Source: Methylophaga nitratireducenticrescens (GTDB taxonomy: Bacteria; Pseudomonadota; Gammaproteobacteria; Nitrosococcales; Methylophagaceae). From it: a stretch of DNA of 64,000 bases. Under the pieces are notes generated by a model. It searched no databases. It saw nothing but the letters and a program-made list of their open reading frames with translations, and was not told where the DNA came from. How positions within the stretch are numbered: position 1 is the first letter of the stretch; every line of letters starts with the position of its first letter. Position numbers and translations under genes: made by a program. Below are positions 56,081-64,000 of the stretch, one piece after another. Where the stretch lies: positions 310,001 to 374,000 of the forward strand of contig NC_017857.3 of the NCBI RefSeq assembly GCF_000260985.4. The letters run 5' to 3'.

Positions 56081-58026
56081 GGTTCCTGCGGCCCTGCTTC
56101 CTTGTGGCATGGATGGCCATAGCCCCGCTGTTGCTGGGAGGCTGTTCGATTCTGAGCGAATTCGGCCCAGTGGTGCAAATTCATACGCTGACGGCCGAGG
56201 AGGCCATCGAACTCAAGCGCAGCGACATCCTGACACGCGGCAAGCTCAGCGATGCGACGACCCAGACCATCAGGGTGGCGGCCCTAGATGCGCAAGCTTG
56301 TGCAAAACCAGTCTCAGCGAATTGCGTTGAAGCCCTAGTCGAGGTGAAGGGGGTGGCCACGGATCGACGCTTGGCTGCGCTGTCCGAACTGTGGCTGGCG
56401 CAGGCGCAAGCCATGAAGCCCGGATCCGAGCAGCAAGCCGCCTGGTTTGAAACCATCCGTTACGCCTATGCCTACCTCTTTCTCGGCGACCATACCCCAG
56501 GAGAGCGAGCCTTCGAGGATCGCCAGACACAAGTACGGGACTGGTATAACTATGCTGTCGAACGTGCCGCCACCGCGATGTTTGAATTTGGGCAACAAAC
56601 GGCTACGCAGTTGCCACCGCAGCCCCAACGAAACATCGCAGGTTGGGAATTGCACGTGGATATGCGCAGCGCGCGTTTGCCGGGCAGTACGGCGGTGCCA
56701 GCCGAACTTTTGCCAGCCTCGTCGTTGTCTTTCCGCGGACTGCGCAGCCTCTACCGCCGCGACGGTTTTGGAGCCGAGTTGGTGGCAGTCATGCCGGACG
56801 AACCCTTGACTACTGCCGCCACTCGGGATGGCCGTCCAGCTGTCAAACGCAATCAGCAGCCTCTACCCTGGAGCGAGATGCCCGCGCCGTCCATGACGGT
56901 TCTGTTGCACCCGGATGGAGACGACCTGGACAGCGTGTTGCAAACCCGTACGGTCCGTTTGACGGTGCATGACCCCTATGTGGAGTCGGCCATCATGATG
57001 CGCGGTCAGCGCGTACCCCTGGCGGCTAATTTCACCGCCGGTTACGGCGTATGGTTGGCTCGTGCCAAATTCAAACGGCAGTCGCTCCGCAGCCTGCTTG
57101 GACGTGAAGGTGGCATTGACCGCCCTCACGTCTACCTGATGCAGCCCTATGATCCGAACAGACGTGTCATCGTCATGCTCCACGGACTGGCCAGCAGCCC
57201 GGAAGCCTGGGTGGAACTCGCCAACGAAATCCTGGGAGATGAGTTGCTGCGCCAGCACTACCAGCTCTGGCAGGTCTACTACCCGACCAATATGCCGATC
57301 GCATTGAACCACGCAATGATTCGCAGAACGCTAAAGGATACGCTGGCGCATTTCGATCCTTCCGGCCAGTCACCTGCCTCGTCCGACCTCGTACTGGTAG
57401 GGCATAGCATGGGCGGTGTCATTGCGCGTTTGATGGTATCGTCAACCGACCAGTCGCTGGTGCAGCTGGCCAGAGACCGCGGACGGCTAACACTGAAGCA
57501 GATAGAACGCATAGCTCCGATGTTGAGTTTCGAGCCCTTCCCGCATGTCAGCCGTGCCATCTTCATCGCAGCACCGCACCGGGGCACATCAGTCGCGGGT
57601 GGGTGCCTCGGGCGCTGGATGGCGGGATTCATTCACTTTCCCGTTACGGTGCTCGAAGAACTTGCCCACACACTGGTGCCCAATGCGGCGGCCAGTAGCC
57701 ACCAAAGCCTGGGGTATATCCCCAATAGCGTCGACAACCTCGACGAGAACGATCCTTTCTTGCGCGCGGCTGCGGGCTTTCCCATCTCTACCCAGGTGCG
57801 TTATCACTCGATCGTGGCCCAAGCTAATCCCGATGTGGCCCTCGTTGATTCTGATGATGGTCTGGTGCCTTACCGCAGCTCTCACCTGCCTGGCGCGCAG
57901 TCCGAGAAAGTCATCATTTCGGGGCACAGCGTGCAACAGAATGCGTCAGCAATACTGGAGATCCAGCGCATTCTGAAAGAGGATATGACCCAACAGAAAG
58001 AACCCCTCAACTCAGCGGTGCGCTAG
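56077..58026 (+). CDS. Lipoprotein alpha/beta hydrolase (PGAP1/lipase-like)
   Basis: The 649-residue protein has a lipobox LLLGGC (Cys near residue 24), a non-catalytic N-terminal half of about 330 residues, and a C-terminal alpha/beta hydrolase: VIVMLHGLASSPEAW (oxyanion), LVLVGHSMGGVIARL (nucleophile Ser, about residue 448), VDSDDGLVPY (Asp) and IISGHSVQQN (His). It is probably an outer-membrane-anchored esterase or lipase. It is the last gene of tetR-DUF4105-hydrolase and its start overlaps DUF4105 by 4 nt. Substrate unknown. Confidence 0.88.
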   Translation: MRFLRPCFLVAWMAIAPLLLGGCSILSEFGPVVQIHTLTAEEAIELKRSDILTRGKLSDATTQTIRVAALDAQACAKPVSANCVEALVEVKGVATDRRLAALSELWLAQAQAMKPGSEQQAAWFETIRYAYAYLFLGDHTPGERAFEDRQTQVRDWYNYAVERAATAMFEFGQQTATQLPPQPQRNIAGWELHVDMRSARLPGSTAVPAELLPASSLSFRGLRSLYRRDGFGAELVAVMPDEPLTTAATRDGRPAVKRNQQPLPWSEMPAPSMTVLLHPDGDDLDSVLQTRTVRLTVHDPYVESAIMMRGQRVPLAANFTAGYGVWLARAKFKRQSLRSLLGREGGIDRPHVYLMQPYDPNRRVIVMLHGLASSPEAWVELANEILGDELLRQHYQLWQVYYPTNMPIALNHAMIRRTLKDTLAHFDPSGQSPASSDLVLVGHSMGGVIARLMVSSTDQSLVQLARDRGRLTLKQIERIAPMLSFEPFPHVSRAIFIAAPHRGTSVAGGCLGRWMAGFIHFPVTVLEELAHTLVPNAAASSHQSLGYIPNSVDNLDENDPFLRAAAGFPISTQVRYHSIVAQANPDVALVDSDDGLVPYRSSHLPGAQSEKVIISGHSVQQNASAILEIQRILKEDMTQQKEPLNSAVR

Positions 58027-58079
58027 TTGTATGGTACCGGGAGTGCAGATTCAACCTATCAACACAACACACTTTTCTA

Positions 58080-58292
58080 TTACCTGTCTCGGTGTTTCAA
58101 ATTTAAGTGTTTTCCTCGGGCAGTATTTAGTTGCTCAGCCACTACGTTCAGTGTTTGTTGTGAATGCTGAGCTAAAGATTTCTTTTTTGGGAAATATTGG
58201 CGGATAAGGCCATTTTTATTTTCATTCGTGCCTCGCTGCCAGGGACCCTGAGGATCGCAGAAATACACTGCCATACCTGTATTGCTGTAAGT
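58080..58292 (-). pseudogene. IS30-family transposase C-terminal fragment
   Basis: The minus strand reads GMAVYFCDPQGPWQRGTNEN and GLIRQYFPKKKSL, the end of an IS30 DDE transposase including the catalytic Glu in GTNEN. A TGA at 58293-58295 precedes it and the N-terminal two thirds of the gene are missing; the extreme C-terminus is also altered. No inverted repeats are seen. It lies 54 nt beyond the hydrolase gene at the edge of the GC-rich cargo. Confidence 0.85.
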
Positions 58293-58324
58293 TCAGCGTG
58301 TTTAGCTAATTAGACCCCTCGATC

Positions 58325-58591
58325 TCAGGTCAGTGACTTTTTAAGGTCGACAGAGATCTCTTTAAATTTATCTGTCAGGGCATGGGGCAAGGATGTCGCA
58401 TCTTTGCCTTTTAATTTAACGAGGATGGTGGAAAGCTTGTATAGAAAAGTGGTGAAGGCTGTACTGATTACATGCACTATTACAGCTGATGAGTTTGTTC
58501 TTTCCGTGCTTAGGGAATCCTCAATTCTATTTTCGAGCGCTTGGGGGATTACTCCATGCCGAACACTCGCACTGATAATGGATACTCCCAT
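58325..58591 (-). CDS. Doubtful small open reading frame
   Basis: The 88-codon frame has a helical, Lys-rich end (LSTILVKLKGKDATSLPHAL) but no recognised family and no clear ribosome site. Overlapping frames on the other strand are equally weak. It may be a remnant or not a gene. The following stretch 58592-58886 has only a broken plus-strand reading (LHDAAKKLLA, stop, then DEWCFDDGYLILEY) that hints at another dead gene. Confidence 0.25.
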   Translation of the reverse strand: MGVSIISASVRHGVIPQALENRIEDSLSTERTNSSAVIVHVISTAFTTFLYKLSTILVKLKGKDATSLPHALTDKFKEISVDLKKSLT

Positions 58592-58771
58592 CCATTCATT
58601 GATGTTAAAACTTAAATTGAGAAGGCTTACTTAACGATTTTCGGTTCCGAAAAGTTGCATGATGCTGCTAAAAAACTCCTGGCATAAGAAGATGAGTGGT
58701 GTTTTGATGACGGCTACCTGATACTTGAATATCAAATGCCTTGATTTAATCAAAAAGTCTTGTTGAACATT

Positions 58772-58788
58772 CCTGCGGGAATTTTGCG
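58772..58788. repeat. 17-bp repeat near right end
   Basis: Second exact copy of CCTGCGGGAATTTTGCG (first copy at 39820-39836), 98 bp before attR and in the same orientation. Confidence 0.5.
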
Positions 58789-58886
58789 TGGATGAATTGT
58801 GAAAAGTTCTGCATTGTGATGCAAATTAGCAACGGGCATCACGGTTAATAGTTAATAAAAACAATAAGTTAAAATCTACTTCACCA

Positions 58887-58942
58887 ACTCATAATCCCTT
58901 GGTCCCAGGTTCGAGTCCTGGTGGGCCCACCAATTAAATCAA
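58887..58942. repeat. attR: 56-bp direct repeat, right copy
   Basis: Identical to 39728-39783. It contains the 3' 46 nt of tRNA-Ile2, including the T arm and CCA, plus ATTAAATCAA. There is no 5' half, so it is not a second tRNA gene. Beyond it host sequence resumes. Confidence 0.95.
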
Positions 58943-58977
58943 AGCCTTAGAGCGCTTTTTAGCTCTAAGGCTTTTTT
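58943..58977 (+). terminator. Original host terminator of rpoD-tRNA-Ile2
   Basis: AGCCTTAGAGC-GCTTTTTA-GCTCTAAGGCT: an 11-bp perfect stem followed by TTTTT. It starts immediately after attR, so before integration it directly followed the tRNA gene. Confidence 0.9.
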
Positions 58978-59132
58978 GTTTTTATTTCATGTAGACAATA
59001 TATGGAATGTAACTTGTTTTAGCCTCAAGTTTAAGAATAGTACTAAGGCTAAGATTTATTCTATTCGGTAAACATATTTTAATGCATAAGGTTATTATGA
59101 ATTAATAATTTTTATTCAGGTAAAAAAGTTAA

Positions 59133-59882
59133 ATGACCGTTCCAGAAGCATTAAAGACCGATTTTAAGCGTCTAAAAAGGCATTATGAGCATGTTGAGAA
59201 GACATATGATGATGTTTCTTTACTAGATCTCTCACATGCTTTAAGAGTATGGGTAGATATTAAAGATAGGCTAGCAGCTATTTCTGGAAATAAGATACTC
59301 TCAAATAGACTATTCAAGAATTACTCCCCCAATAAACAAGTACTTAAAAATTACAAACACACAGAATTTTTTATTACATTTATGCCTGATTATGTAATTA
59401 CCCATGCGGATAAGGGCAACTTTTTTGCTTCAAGAAAAGACTTTAAATCAGGCTCTACGATAGCATTTAGATTTGCTAAGGACGGTATTGATGGGCCGAT
59501 GAGAGTATCTGATATTAGCTACAATTATCCTTCTTTACCAAAGGAAACGCCAAACCTAAACCTTTATCCAGTAAAAAAACAACTTAATTTTATTGAATGG
59601 CTTGGTGCTGAAGTAATTAGATTAAATTTTAGAAACGGTGATGGAAAATTAGAACTCATAGGTATCTCAAGAAAAATGCTGATAAATAGAGTTGCTAATG
59701 CATTCGGTGGTTCACACCCAATAGATAGAAATAGAGAAGATCAAAATAATATGTACGACAAGTTAATAGAGTATTTATTTGACTTTGATTTTGCTGGTTG
59801 TCCACTCCCATACTTTATGTTGATGAAAATTGCTCAAGATATGATTGAGTTTTTACCAGCAATAATTACGGATTTAGACTGA
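59133..59882 (+). CDS. Hypothetical protein, AT-rich orphan
   Basis: The 249-residue protein has no signal peptide or membrane helix and no family that I recognise. It begins with charged helices (LKTDFKRLKRHYEHVEKTYDDVSLLDLSHALRVWVDIKDRL, split), then a beta-rich middle and a helical end. The codons are more AT-rich than in its tpiA neighbour. It lies just outside the right attachment site, convergent with tpiA; it may be a remnant cargo gene from an earlier integration at the same tRNA. Ribosome site is weak. Confidence 0.65.
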   Translation: MTVPEALKTDFKRLKRHYEHVEKTYDDVSLLDLSHALRVWVDIKDRLAAISGNKILSNRLFKNYSPNKQVLKNYKHTEFFITFMPDYVITHADKGNFFASRKDFKSGSTIAFRFAKDGIDGPMRVSDISYNYPSLPKETPNLNLYPVKKQLNFIEWLGAEVIRLNFRNGDGKLELIGISRKMLINRVANAFGGSHPIDRNREDQNNMYDKLIEYLFDFDFAGCPLPYFMLMKIAQDMIEFLPAIITDLD

Positions 59883-60058
59883 TATAAATCATGTATCGTA
59901 CAGTTATTGACAGAACTCCAAGTAAAAGTAGAAAGCTTAACTAACCCTGAAAATTCCTAAGTGTGGGGCCAAGTATTTATTCTTATGTTTCCATTCTCAA
60001 ACCCATTAAATACCTTAGGCTTAGACTCTTCTCAGGCGAACACACACTCTTTTGCTGA

Positions 60059-60907
60059 CTACCATGGCGGGACATTCACATAGCCAGGCTGGCAAGTGTA
60101 GGATTGAGTCGCGCCAAAACAGATTTGGATAAACTCCTCGGCGTCGAGTGAGGCACCACCAATAAGGCCGCCGTCAACATCTGCTTGGCAGAAGATTGCA
60201 GCAGCATTATGGGCTTTGACGCTACCACCATAAATAATTCGAACAGATTCACTGCTGGCCTGGTCATGTTTGGCAATTCGCTGGCGCATAAAGCTGTGTA
60301 CACTTTGAGCCCATTCCGGGGTGGCGGATTTGCCGGAGCCGATAGCCCAGACAGGTTCATAGGCCAACACTACATTGGCTAATGCTTTTGGCCCTTTATG
60401 AGCAATTAGAATATCCAGTAAGCGAGCAATCACTTCCTCAGTTTTCCCTGACTCATAGTCGTCTTCGGTTTCGCCAATACAGATAATGGGAGTGAGGTCA
60501 TTGTTGATTGCCTGGGCATATTTTTCAGCGACGATCTGATCTAAAACGTATTGATCGAGTTCCAGCTTTTCATACAGGCAACGACGTTCTGAGTGGCCAA
60601 TTAACACGTAGTGACAGCCAAAGCCTTTTATCATCGAAGCAGAAATTTCACCGGTATAAGGCCCTTCATCGTAGGCTGAGACATTTTGGGTGCCCCATTG
60701 AAGTCTGGAACCGGACAGTACTTCCTGTGCTTCTCTGAGATACACCGATGGTGGAAACAGAGCGATATCTATTGGGAGAGCGTTCTCACTACTGGAAAGA
60801 ATACTGTCCAGCATATGGGCGCTGTGTAAAATATTCTGGAGTAATGTTCGTGGGCTTTCAGTTGGATTGTTCATTTTCCAATTTCCGGCCACCAATGGTT
60901 TACGCAT
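60059..60907 (-). CDS. tpiA: Triosephosphate isomerase
   Basis: TpiA interconverts dihydroxyacetone phosphate and glyceraldehyde-3-phosphate. The barrel starts RKPLVAGNWKMNN (catalytic Lys), has YVLIGHSERR (His), VVLAYEPVWAIGSGKSATPEWAQ (catalytic Glu, loop 6) and IYGGSVKAHNA. At 282 residues it is longer than the usual 250: there is an insertion in the first third and an extra tail ending VNVPPW. It is the last of the fba-fbp-tpiA run, which regenerates pentose acceptors in C1 assimilation. Confidence 0.95.
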   Translation of the reverse strand: MRKPLVAGNWKMNNPTESPRTLLQNILHSAHMLDSILSSSENALPIDIALFPPSVYLREAQEVLSGSRLQWGTQNVSAYDEGPYTGEISASMIKGFGCHYVLIGHSERRCLYEKLELDQYVLDQIVAEKYAQAINNDLTPIICIGETEDDYESGKTEEVIARLLDILIAHKGPKALANVVLAYEPVWAIGSGKSATPEWAQSVHSFMRQRIAKHDQASSESVRIIYGGSVKAHNAAAIFCQADVDGGLIGGASLDAEEFIQICFGATQSYTCQPGYVNVPPW

Positions 60908-60951
60908 AATTTTTACACCTTAGATAAAACGGTTTTGAACAATGGTTCTGG

Positions 60952-61956
60952 TTACGTTTGCTGATGGTAATCAACCACCCGTTCAACTTCACTTTTTGAG
61001 CCGAGAATGACAGGTACACGTTGATGAATGCCGTCAGGCTGAATATCCAGAATGCGTTGTCGACCCGTTGAGCAAAGACCTCCAGCCTGCTCAATAATAA
61101 AGCCGATTGGATTGGCTTCGTACATCAACCGCAATTTGCCGCCTTTGTCTGGCTGACGCTGATCAAGAGGGTAAAGAAAGATTCCGCCACGGGTCAGTAT
61201 TCGATAAGCCTCAGCAACCATGGAAGCGACCCAGCGCATATTAAAATCCTTACCGCGGGGACCTTGCCTGCCTTGCATGCATTCATCAATGTAACGTTGC
61301 ACAGGGGCTTCCCAGAAACGCTGGTTGGACATATTGATGGCAAATTCCTGCGAATCTTCGGGAATGGTCATATTGCGATGGGTCAGCACGAACTCCCCGA
61401 TATCCGGATCCAGCGTAAAGCCATTAACGCCATGCCCGGTAGTGAGAATCATCAAGGTTGAAGGACCATATAAAACAAACCCCGCACAAACCTGCTGGCT
61501 GCCTGATTGCAGAAAATCTTCCAGGCTGGCATTACAGCCTTCGCGACCCTTTAATATTGAAAAGATAGTACCCACGGTCAGGTTGATATCAATATTCGAT
61601 GATCCATCCAACGGGTCAAACAGAGCGAGATATTTTCCCTTGGGGAAGTGCTCGGGTATGACAATCGGCTCATCAATTTCTTCAGAGACCATGCCACTCA
61701 GGTGGCCGGTCCACTCCAGCGCATCAACCATGATGTCATTGGTAATAATATCCAACTGTTTTTGAGTTTCACCTTGCACATTTTCACTTTCGGCACTGCC
61801 AAGCTGACCCGACATTGCACCGCGACTGACGGCATGAGCAATACGCTTGCAAGCACTGGCAATATCACTCAGTAACATGGTGAAATCGCCAGATGCGTTG
61901 GGAATGCTGCGTTGTTGATCAATAATAAATTGGGTCAAGCTGATATGCGGCTTCAT
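60952..61956 (-). CDS. fbp: Fructose-1,6-bisphosphatase class I
   Basis: Fbp removes the 1-phosphate from fructose-1,6-bisphosphate. The 334-residue protein has [10 protein letters not shown], the metal-binding [25 protein letters not shown] (split) with the signature [22 protein letters not shown] and [21 protein letters not shown]. It lies 44 nt before tpiA and 80 nt after fba. In a methylotroph with the ribulose monophosphate route it feeds fructose-6-phosphate back into the cycle; this placement is inference. Confidence 0.96.
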   Translation of the reverse strand: MKPHISLTQFIIDQQRSIPNASGDFTMLLSDIASACKRIAHAVSRGAMSGQLGSAESENVQGETQKQLDIITNDIMVDALEWTGHLSGMVSEEIDEPIVIPEHFPKGKYLALFDPLDGSSNIDINLTVGTIFSILKGREGCNASLEDFLQSGSQQVCAGFVLYGPSTLMILTTGHGVNGFTLDPDIGEFVLTHRNMTIPEDSQEFAINMSNQRFWEAPVQRYIDECMQGRQGPRGKDFNMRWVASMVAEAYRILTRGGIFLYPLDQRQPDKGGKLRLMYEANPIGFIIEQAGGLCSTGRQRILDIQPDGIHQRVPVILGSKSEVERVVDYHQQT

Positions 61957-62036
61957 GGTTGTTATCCTTAAGAAACGGTTACGCCATTTACTGCCAATGC
62001 CAAAGAAAAAAGGCAGAGATTTGTTACGGAGAGAAA

Positions 62037-63107
62037 TCAGATACCTTTGGGGGAGAGTTCTCCGGAGGCATAACGTTTCACCATTTTTTCCAGTGAAATC
62101 ACTTTGATTTTGCTGGCATGCCCGGCACTACCGAAAGCTTCATAACGGGATTGGCAGATCGCCTGCATTGCCGTGGTAGCGGCTTTATAGAATTTACGTG
62201 GGTCAAAATCGCTGGCATGTTCCGGCTGGCCCAGATACTGTCGAATTGCACCAGTGGTAGCCATACGTAAATCGGTATCAATATTGACTTTGCGTACGCC
62301 GAATTTAATGCCGGAGACTATCTCGTCAACCGGCACACCATAGGTTTGAGCAATATCACCACCGTAATTGTTAATGGTTTGCAACCAATCCTGTGGTACC
62401 GAACTGGAGCCATGCATTACAAAATGGGTATTTGGCAGACGTTGTTGCAGCTTTTGCAGATGACTGATGGCTAACACATCAGCAGTCGGTGGCTTGCTGA
62501 ATTTATAGGCACCATGGCTGGTACCAATAGCTACTGCAAGCGCGTCTACGTGGGTCTGTCTGATAAATTCAACGGCTTCATCAGGATCAGTTAATAACTG
62601 ACTGTGATCCAGTTTGTCATCAGAGCCATGGCCATCTTCTTCACCCATCATGCCGGTTTCCAGGGATCCCAGACAGCCAAGTTCGCCTTCTACAGAAACA
62701 CCACAGGCATGAGCCATTTCAACCACTCTACGGGTGACGTCGACGTTATAGTCAAAAGACGAAGGTGTTTTCATATCACTCATCAAAGAGCCATCCATCA
62801 TCACCGAGCTAAAGCCTGATTGAATTGAACGTGCGCAGACAGCAGGTTCTGCTCCATGATCCTGATGCATCACAACAGGCAAATGTGGATATTGTTCTAT
62901 TGCAGCAAGAATCAGATGGCGAAGAAAGGGTTCACCAGCATAAGAACGTGAACCGGCCGAGCCCTGCAGAATAACAGGACTGTCGACGGCATCAGCTGCC
63001 TGCATAATAGCCTGGACCTGTTCCATATTGCTGACATTGAAAGCCGGAATCGCGAACTGGTGTTCAGCAGCATAATCCAGCAGTTGTCGCATTGATATTA
63101 ACGCCAT
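62037..63107 (-). CDS. fba: Class II fructose-bisphosphate aldolase
   Basis: Zinc-dependent aldolase that joins or splits fructose-1,6-bisphosphate. The 356-residue protein begins [25 protein letters not shown] (split), has [27 protein letters not shown] with zinc His, [31 protein letters not shown] and [14 protein letters not shown]. This is the Calvin/CbbA-type subgroup. It heads the minus-strand fba-fbp-tpiA run. Confidence 0.96.
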   Translation of the reverse strand: MALISMRQLLDYAAEHQFAIPAFNVSNMEQVQAIMQAADAVDSPVILQGSAGSRSYAGEPFLRHLILAAIEQYPHLPVVMHQDHGAEPAVCARSIQSGFSSVMMDGSLMSDMKTPSSFDYNVDVTRRVVEMAHACGVSVEGELGCLGSLETGMMGEEDGHGSDDKLDHSQLLTDPDEAVEFIRQTHVDALAVAIGTSHGAYKFSKPPTADVLAISHLQKLQQRLPNTHFVMHGSSSVPQDWLQTINNYGGDIAQTYGVPVDEIVSGIKFGVRKVNIDTDLRMATTGAIRQYLGQPEHASDFDPRKFYKAATTAMQAICQSRYEAFGSAGHASKIKVISLEKMVKRYASGELSPKGI

Positions 63108-63287
63108 AAGCCTACCTTTTTATTTTGCAAATCAGAGGTTTTTTGAAGCAGGACTGCCGCTGAAACTGATTTAAGCCAGCATCGACCTTGCTTGAATAAA
63201 AACCATAGGCAGTTTAGGCATATTTTTTTGATAAAAAGAAGTTAGATGTTTTTATGATGCGTATAAGAAAAAGTTATGTGTATATGT

Positions 63288-63610
63288 TAGGGCTTGTTTA
63301 TCTTTCATCTCCCCCCCCACTGCTGGAGGCTATTTTTGTGTCCGACAAGGCGGAAAGCGCGCAGTGTAGCCATCCTACATAAGTGATTGACAACGCAGGC
63401 GGGCGCAAAAATAGTCCCAGCCCTACGGGTTGTGACTGAAAAAGCGCCACTTATGTCCACGGATGGACTGTATGCCGGCGCGCCAGGGAGGTGCGCGCCG
63501 GTCTGCGTTGCTCGTCACTTATTTAGAATAACTAAAGGGCGCTCCTCGTGCCTTGATTGACGCTTTTTCAGCTCACAACAGAGGCGGAGATGAAAGATAA
63601 ACAAGCCCTA
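63288..63610. repeat. 323-bp element of nested inverted repeats
   Basis: The ends are 25-bp perfect inverted repeats (63288-63312 and 63586-63610, core GGGCTTGTTTATCTTTCATC). Inside are more pairs: CTATTTTTG (63330) with CAAAAATAG (63406); GTTGTGA-CTGAAAAAGCG (63429-63446) with its complement (63561-63579, one extra base); CCGGCGCGC (63475) with GCGCGCCGG (63493); and ATAAGTGA...AACGCAG (63379-63397) inverted near 63505-63522. No gene is present. It resembles a MITE or structured repeat but I do not know a named family. Confidence 0.8.
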
Positions 63611-63613
63611 GGA

Positions 63614-64000
63614 CTAACGATTGGACAATAGTCGAATACTGTCCTGAGCATTCATTGATTGCGCCAGACTCATTGCTGTCATGCCATCGGCGGACTGTAA
63701 ATCAGCATTAGCTCCATGAGAGAGTAATAACTCCATGATTGCTGTTTGGTTAAACATAGCCGCAAACATCAGTGGTGTTTTTCCATCAGGAGTGGTGGCA
63801 TTAACGTCAGCACCATGCTCTATCAGTATTTGAGCGATATCTACATAACCTTTAAAAGCCACTCCCGCCAGCGGTGTTTGGCGGCGTAAATTCGCGAGTT
63901 CAGGATCCGCACCATGTTGCAGTAAAAGTCGGGTCATCGCTTCGTGGCCATTATAGGTCGCCAGCATTAATAGACTGTTGCCATTGCTGTCGCGAATATT
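63614..64000 (-). CDS. Ankyrin-repeat protein (5' end outside window)
   Basis: The 129 visible codons encode at least three complete ankyrin repeats of 33 residues: GNSLLMLATYNGHEAMTRLLLQHGADPELA, QTPLAGVAFKGYVDIAQILIEHGADVNATT and KTPLMFAAMFNQTAIMELLLSHGANADLQ (each split here), then a final partial repeat with MSLAQSMNAQDSIRLL. The N-terminus lies beyond 64000, so targeting is unknown. The stop is 3 nt from the nested repeat element. Ankyrin proteins mediate protein contacts; no specific function is implied. Confidence 0.85.
   Translation of the reverse strand, partial: NIRDSNGNSLLMLATYNGHEAMTRLLLQHGADPELANLRRQTPLAGVAFKGYVDIAQILIEHGADVNATTPDGKTPLMFAAMFNQTAIMELLLSHGANADLQSADGMTAMSLAQSMNAQDSIRLLSNR

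Noticed and set aside
47444-58026. Many long antisense frames in the GC-rich cargo
   Set aside because: They mirror the real genes, as expected from GC-rich third positions, and lack family motifs or ribosome sites.
58742-58754. TTGATTTAATCAA as an FNR box
   Set aside because: Half-sites are separated by 3 nt and not 4, and no gene start follows.
58887-58932. Second tRNA-Ile gene at the right end
   Set aside because: Only the 3' half is present; upstream sequence cannot form the acceptor or D arms, so it is attR.

Overview
The window looks like the chromosome of a gammaproteobacterial methylotroph, most likely a Methylophaga-like member of the Thiotrichales/Piscirickettsiaceae. Three things point there. 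A four-gene block at 15.0-18.3 kb makes methanofuran and tetrahydromethanopterin cofactors, which bacteria use for formaldehyde oxidation. A fructose-bisphosphate aldolase, fructose-1,6-bisphosphatase and triosephosphate isomerase cluster sits at 60.1-63.1 kb. The gene orders are classical for gammaproteobacteria (hisBHAFIE-tat; gpmI-envC-ctpA opposite rhodanese-grxC-secB-gpsA; rpsU-yqeY-dnaG-rpoD). The genus is inference; no 16S gene is present.

Layout. 0-4.4 kb (minus strand): hisB-H-A-F-I-E, a HIT protein, tatA and the start of tatB. 4.5-6.0 kb: an FNR-type oxygen regulator, then a perfect FNR box in front of an ompW-family pseudogene. 6.0-9.5 kb: murJ, a SCO1-like membrane protein, oxyR and a rubredoxin. 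9.6-13.2 kb: recF and gyrB, with two parS-like ParB sites inside recF, which suggests the replication-origin region is near. 13.5-18.3 kb: type II NADH dehydrogenase and the C1-cofactor operon. 18.3-39.7 kb: housekeeping genes (metE/metR, tandem receiver protein, DJ-1, ctpA, envC, gpmI, grxC, secB, gpsA, folM/folK/folB, plsY, tsaD, the macromolecular-synthesis operon), ending in tRNA-Ile2(CAU) only 10 nt behind rpoD.

39.7-58.9 kb is an integrative and mobilizable element inserted in that tRNA gene, bounded by 56-bp perfect direct repeats. Its backbone is AT-rich: a tyrosine integrase overlapping an AlpA-like gene, an HTH regulator, an oriT with a ColE1-type nic sequence, mobC, a MOB-P relaxase with an mbeB-like gene nested in another frame, a small unknown protein, a Lon-like AAA+ ATPase, a free-standing LAGLIDADG endonuclease and an XRE regulator. 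Its cargo (47.1-58.0 kb) is clearly GC-richer and of different origin: an outer-membrane factor/HlyD/RbbA/YhhJ-type ABC exporter with a decayed phasin gene, divergent from a TetR regulator, a DUF4105 protein and a lipoprotein alpha/beta hydrolase. An IS30 transposase remnant lies beside the cargo. Each end of the element carries its own terminator for the tRNA transcript.

58.9-64 kb returns to host DNA: an unknown AT-rich gene, tpiA, fbp, fba, a 323-bp element of nested inverted repeats with 25-bp perfect ends, and a truncated ankyrin-repeat gene at the window edge. The best candidates for undescribed biology are the ATPase/endonuclease/small-protein group on the element backbone, the TetR-DUF4105-hydrolase plus exporter cargo, and the nested inverted-repeat element.
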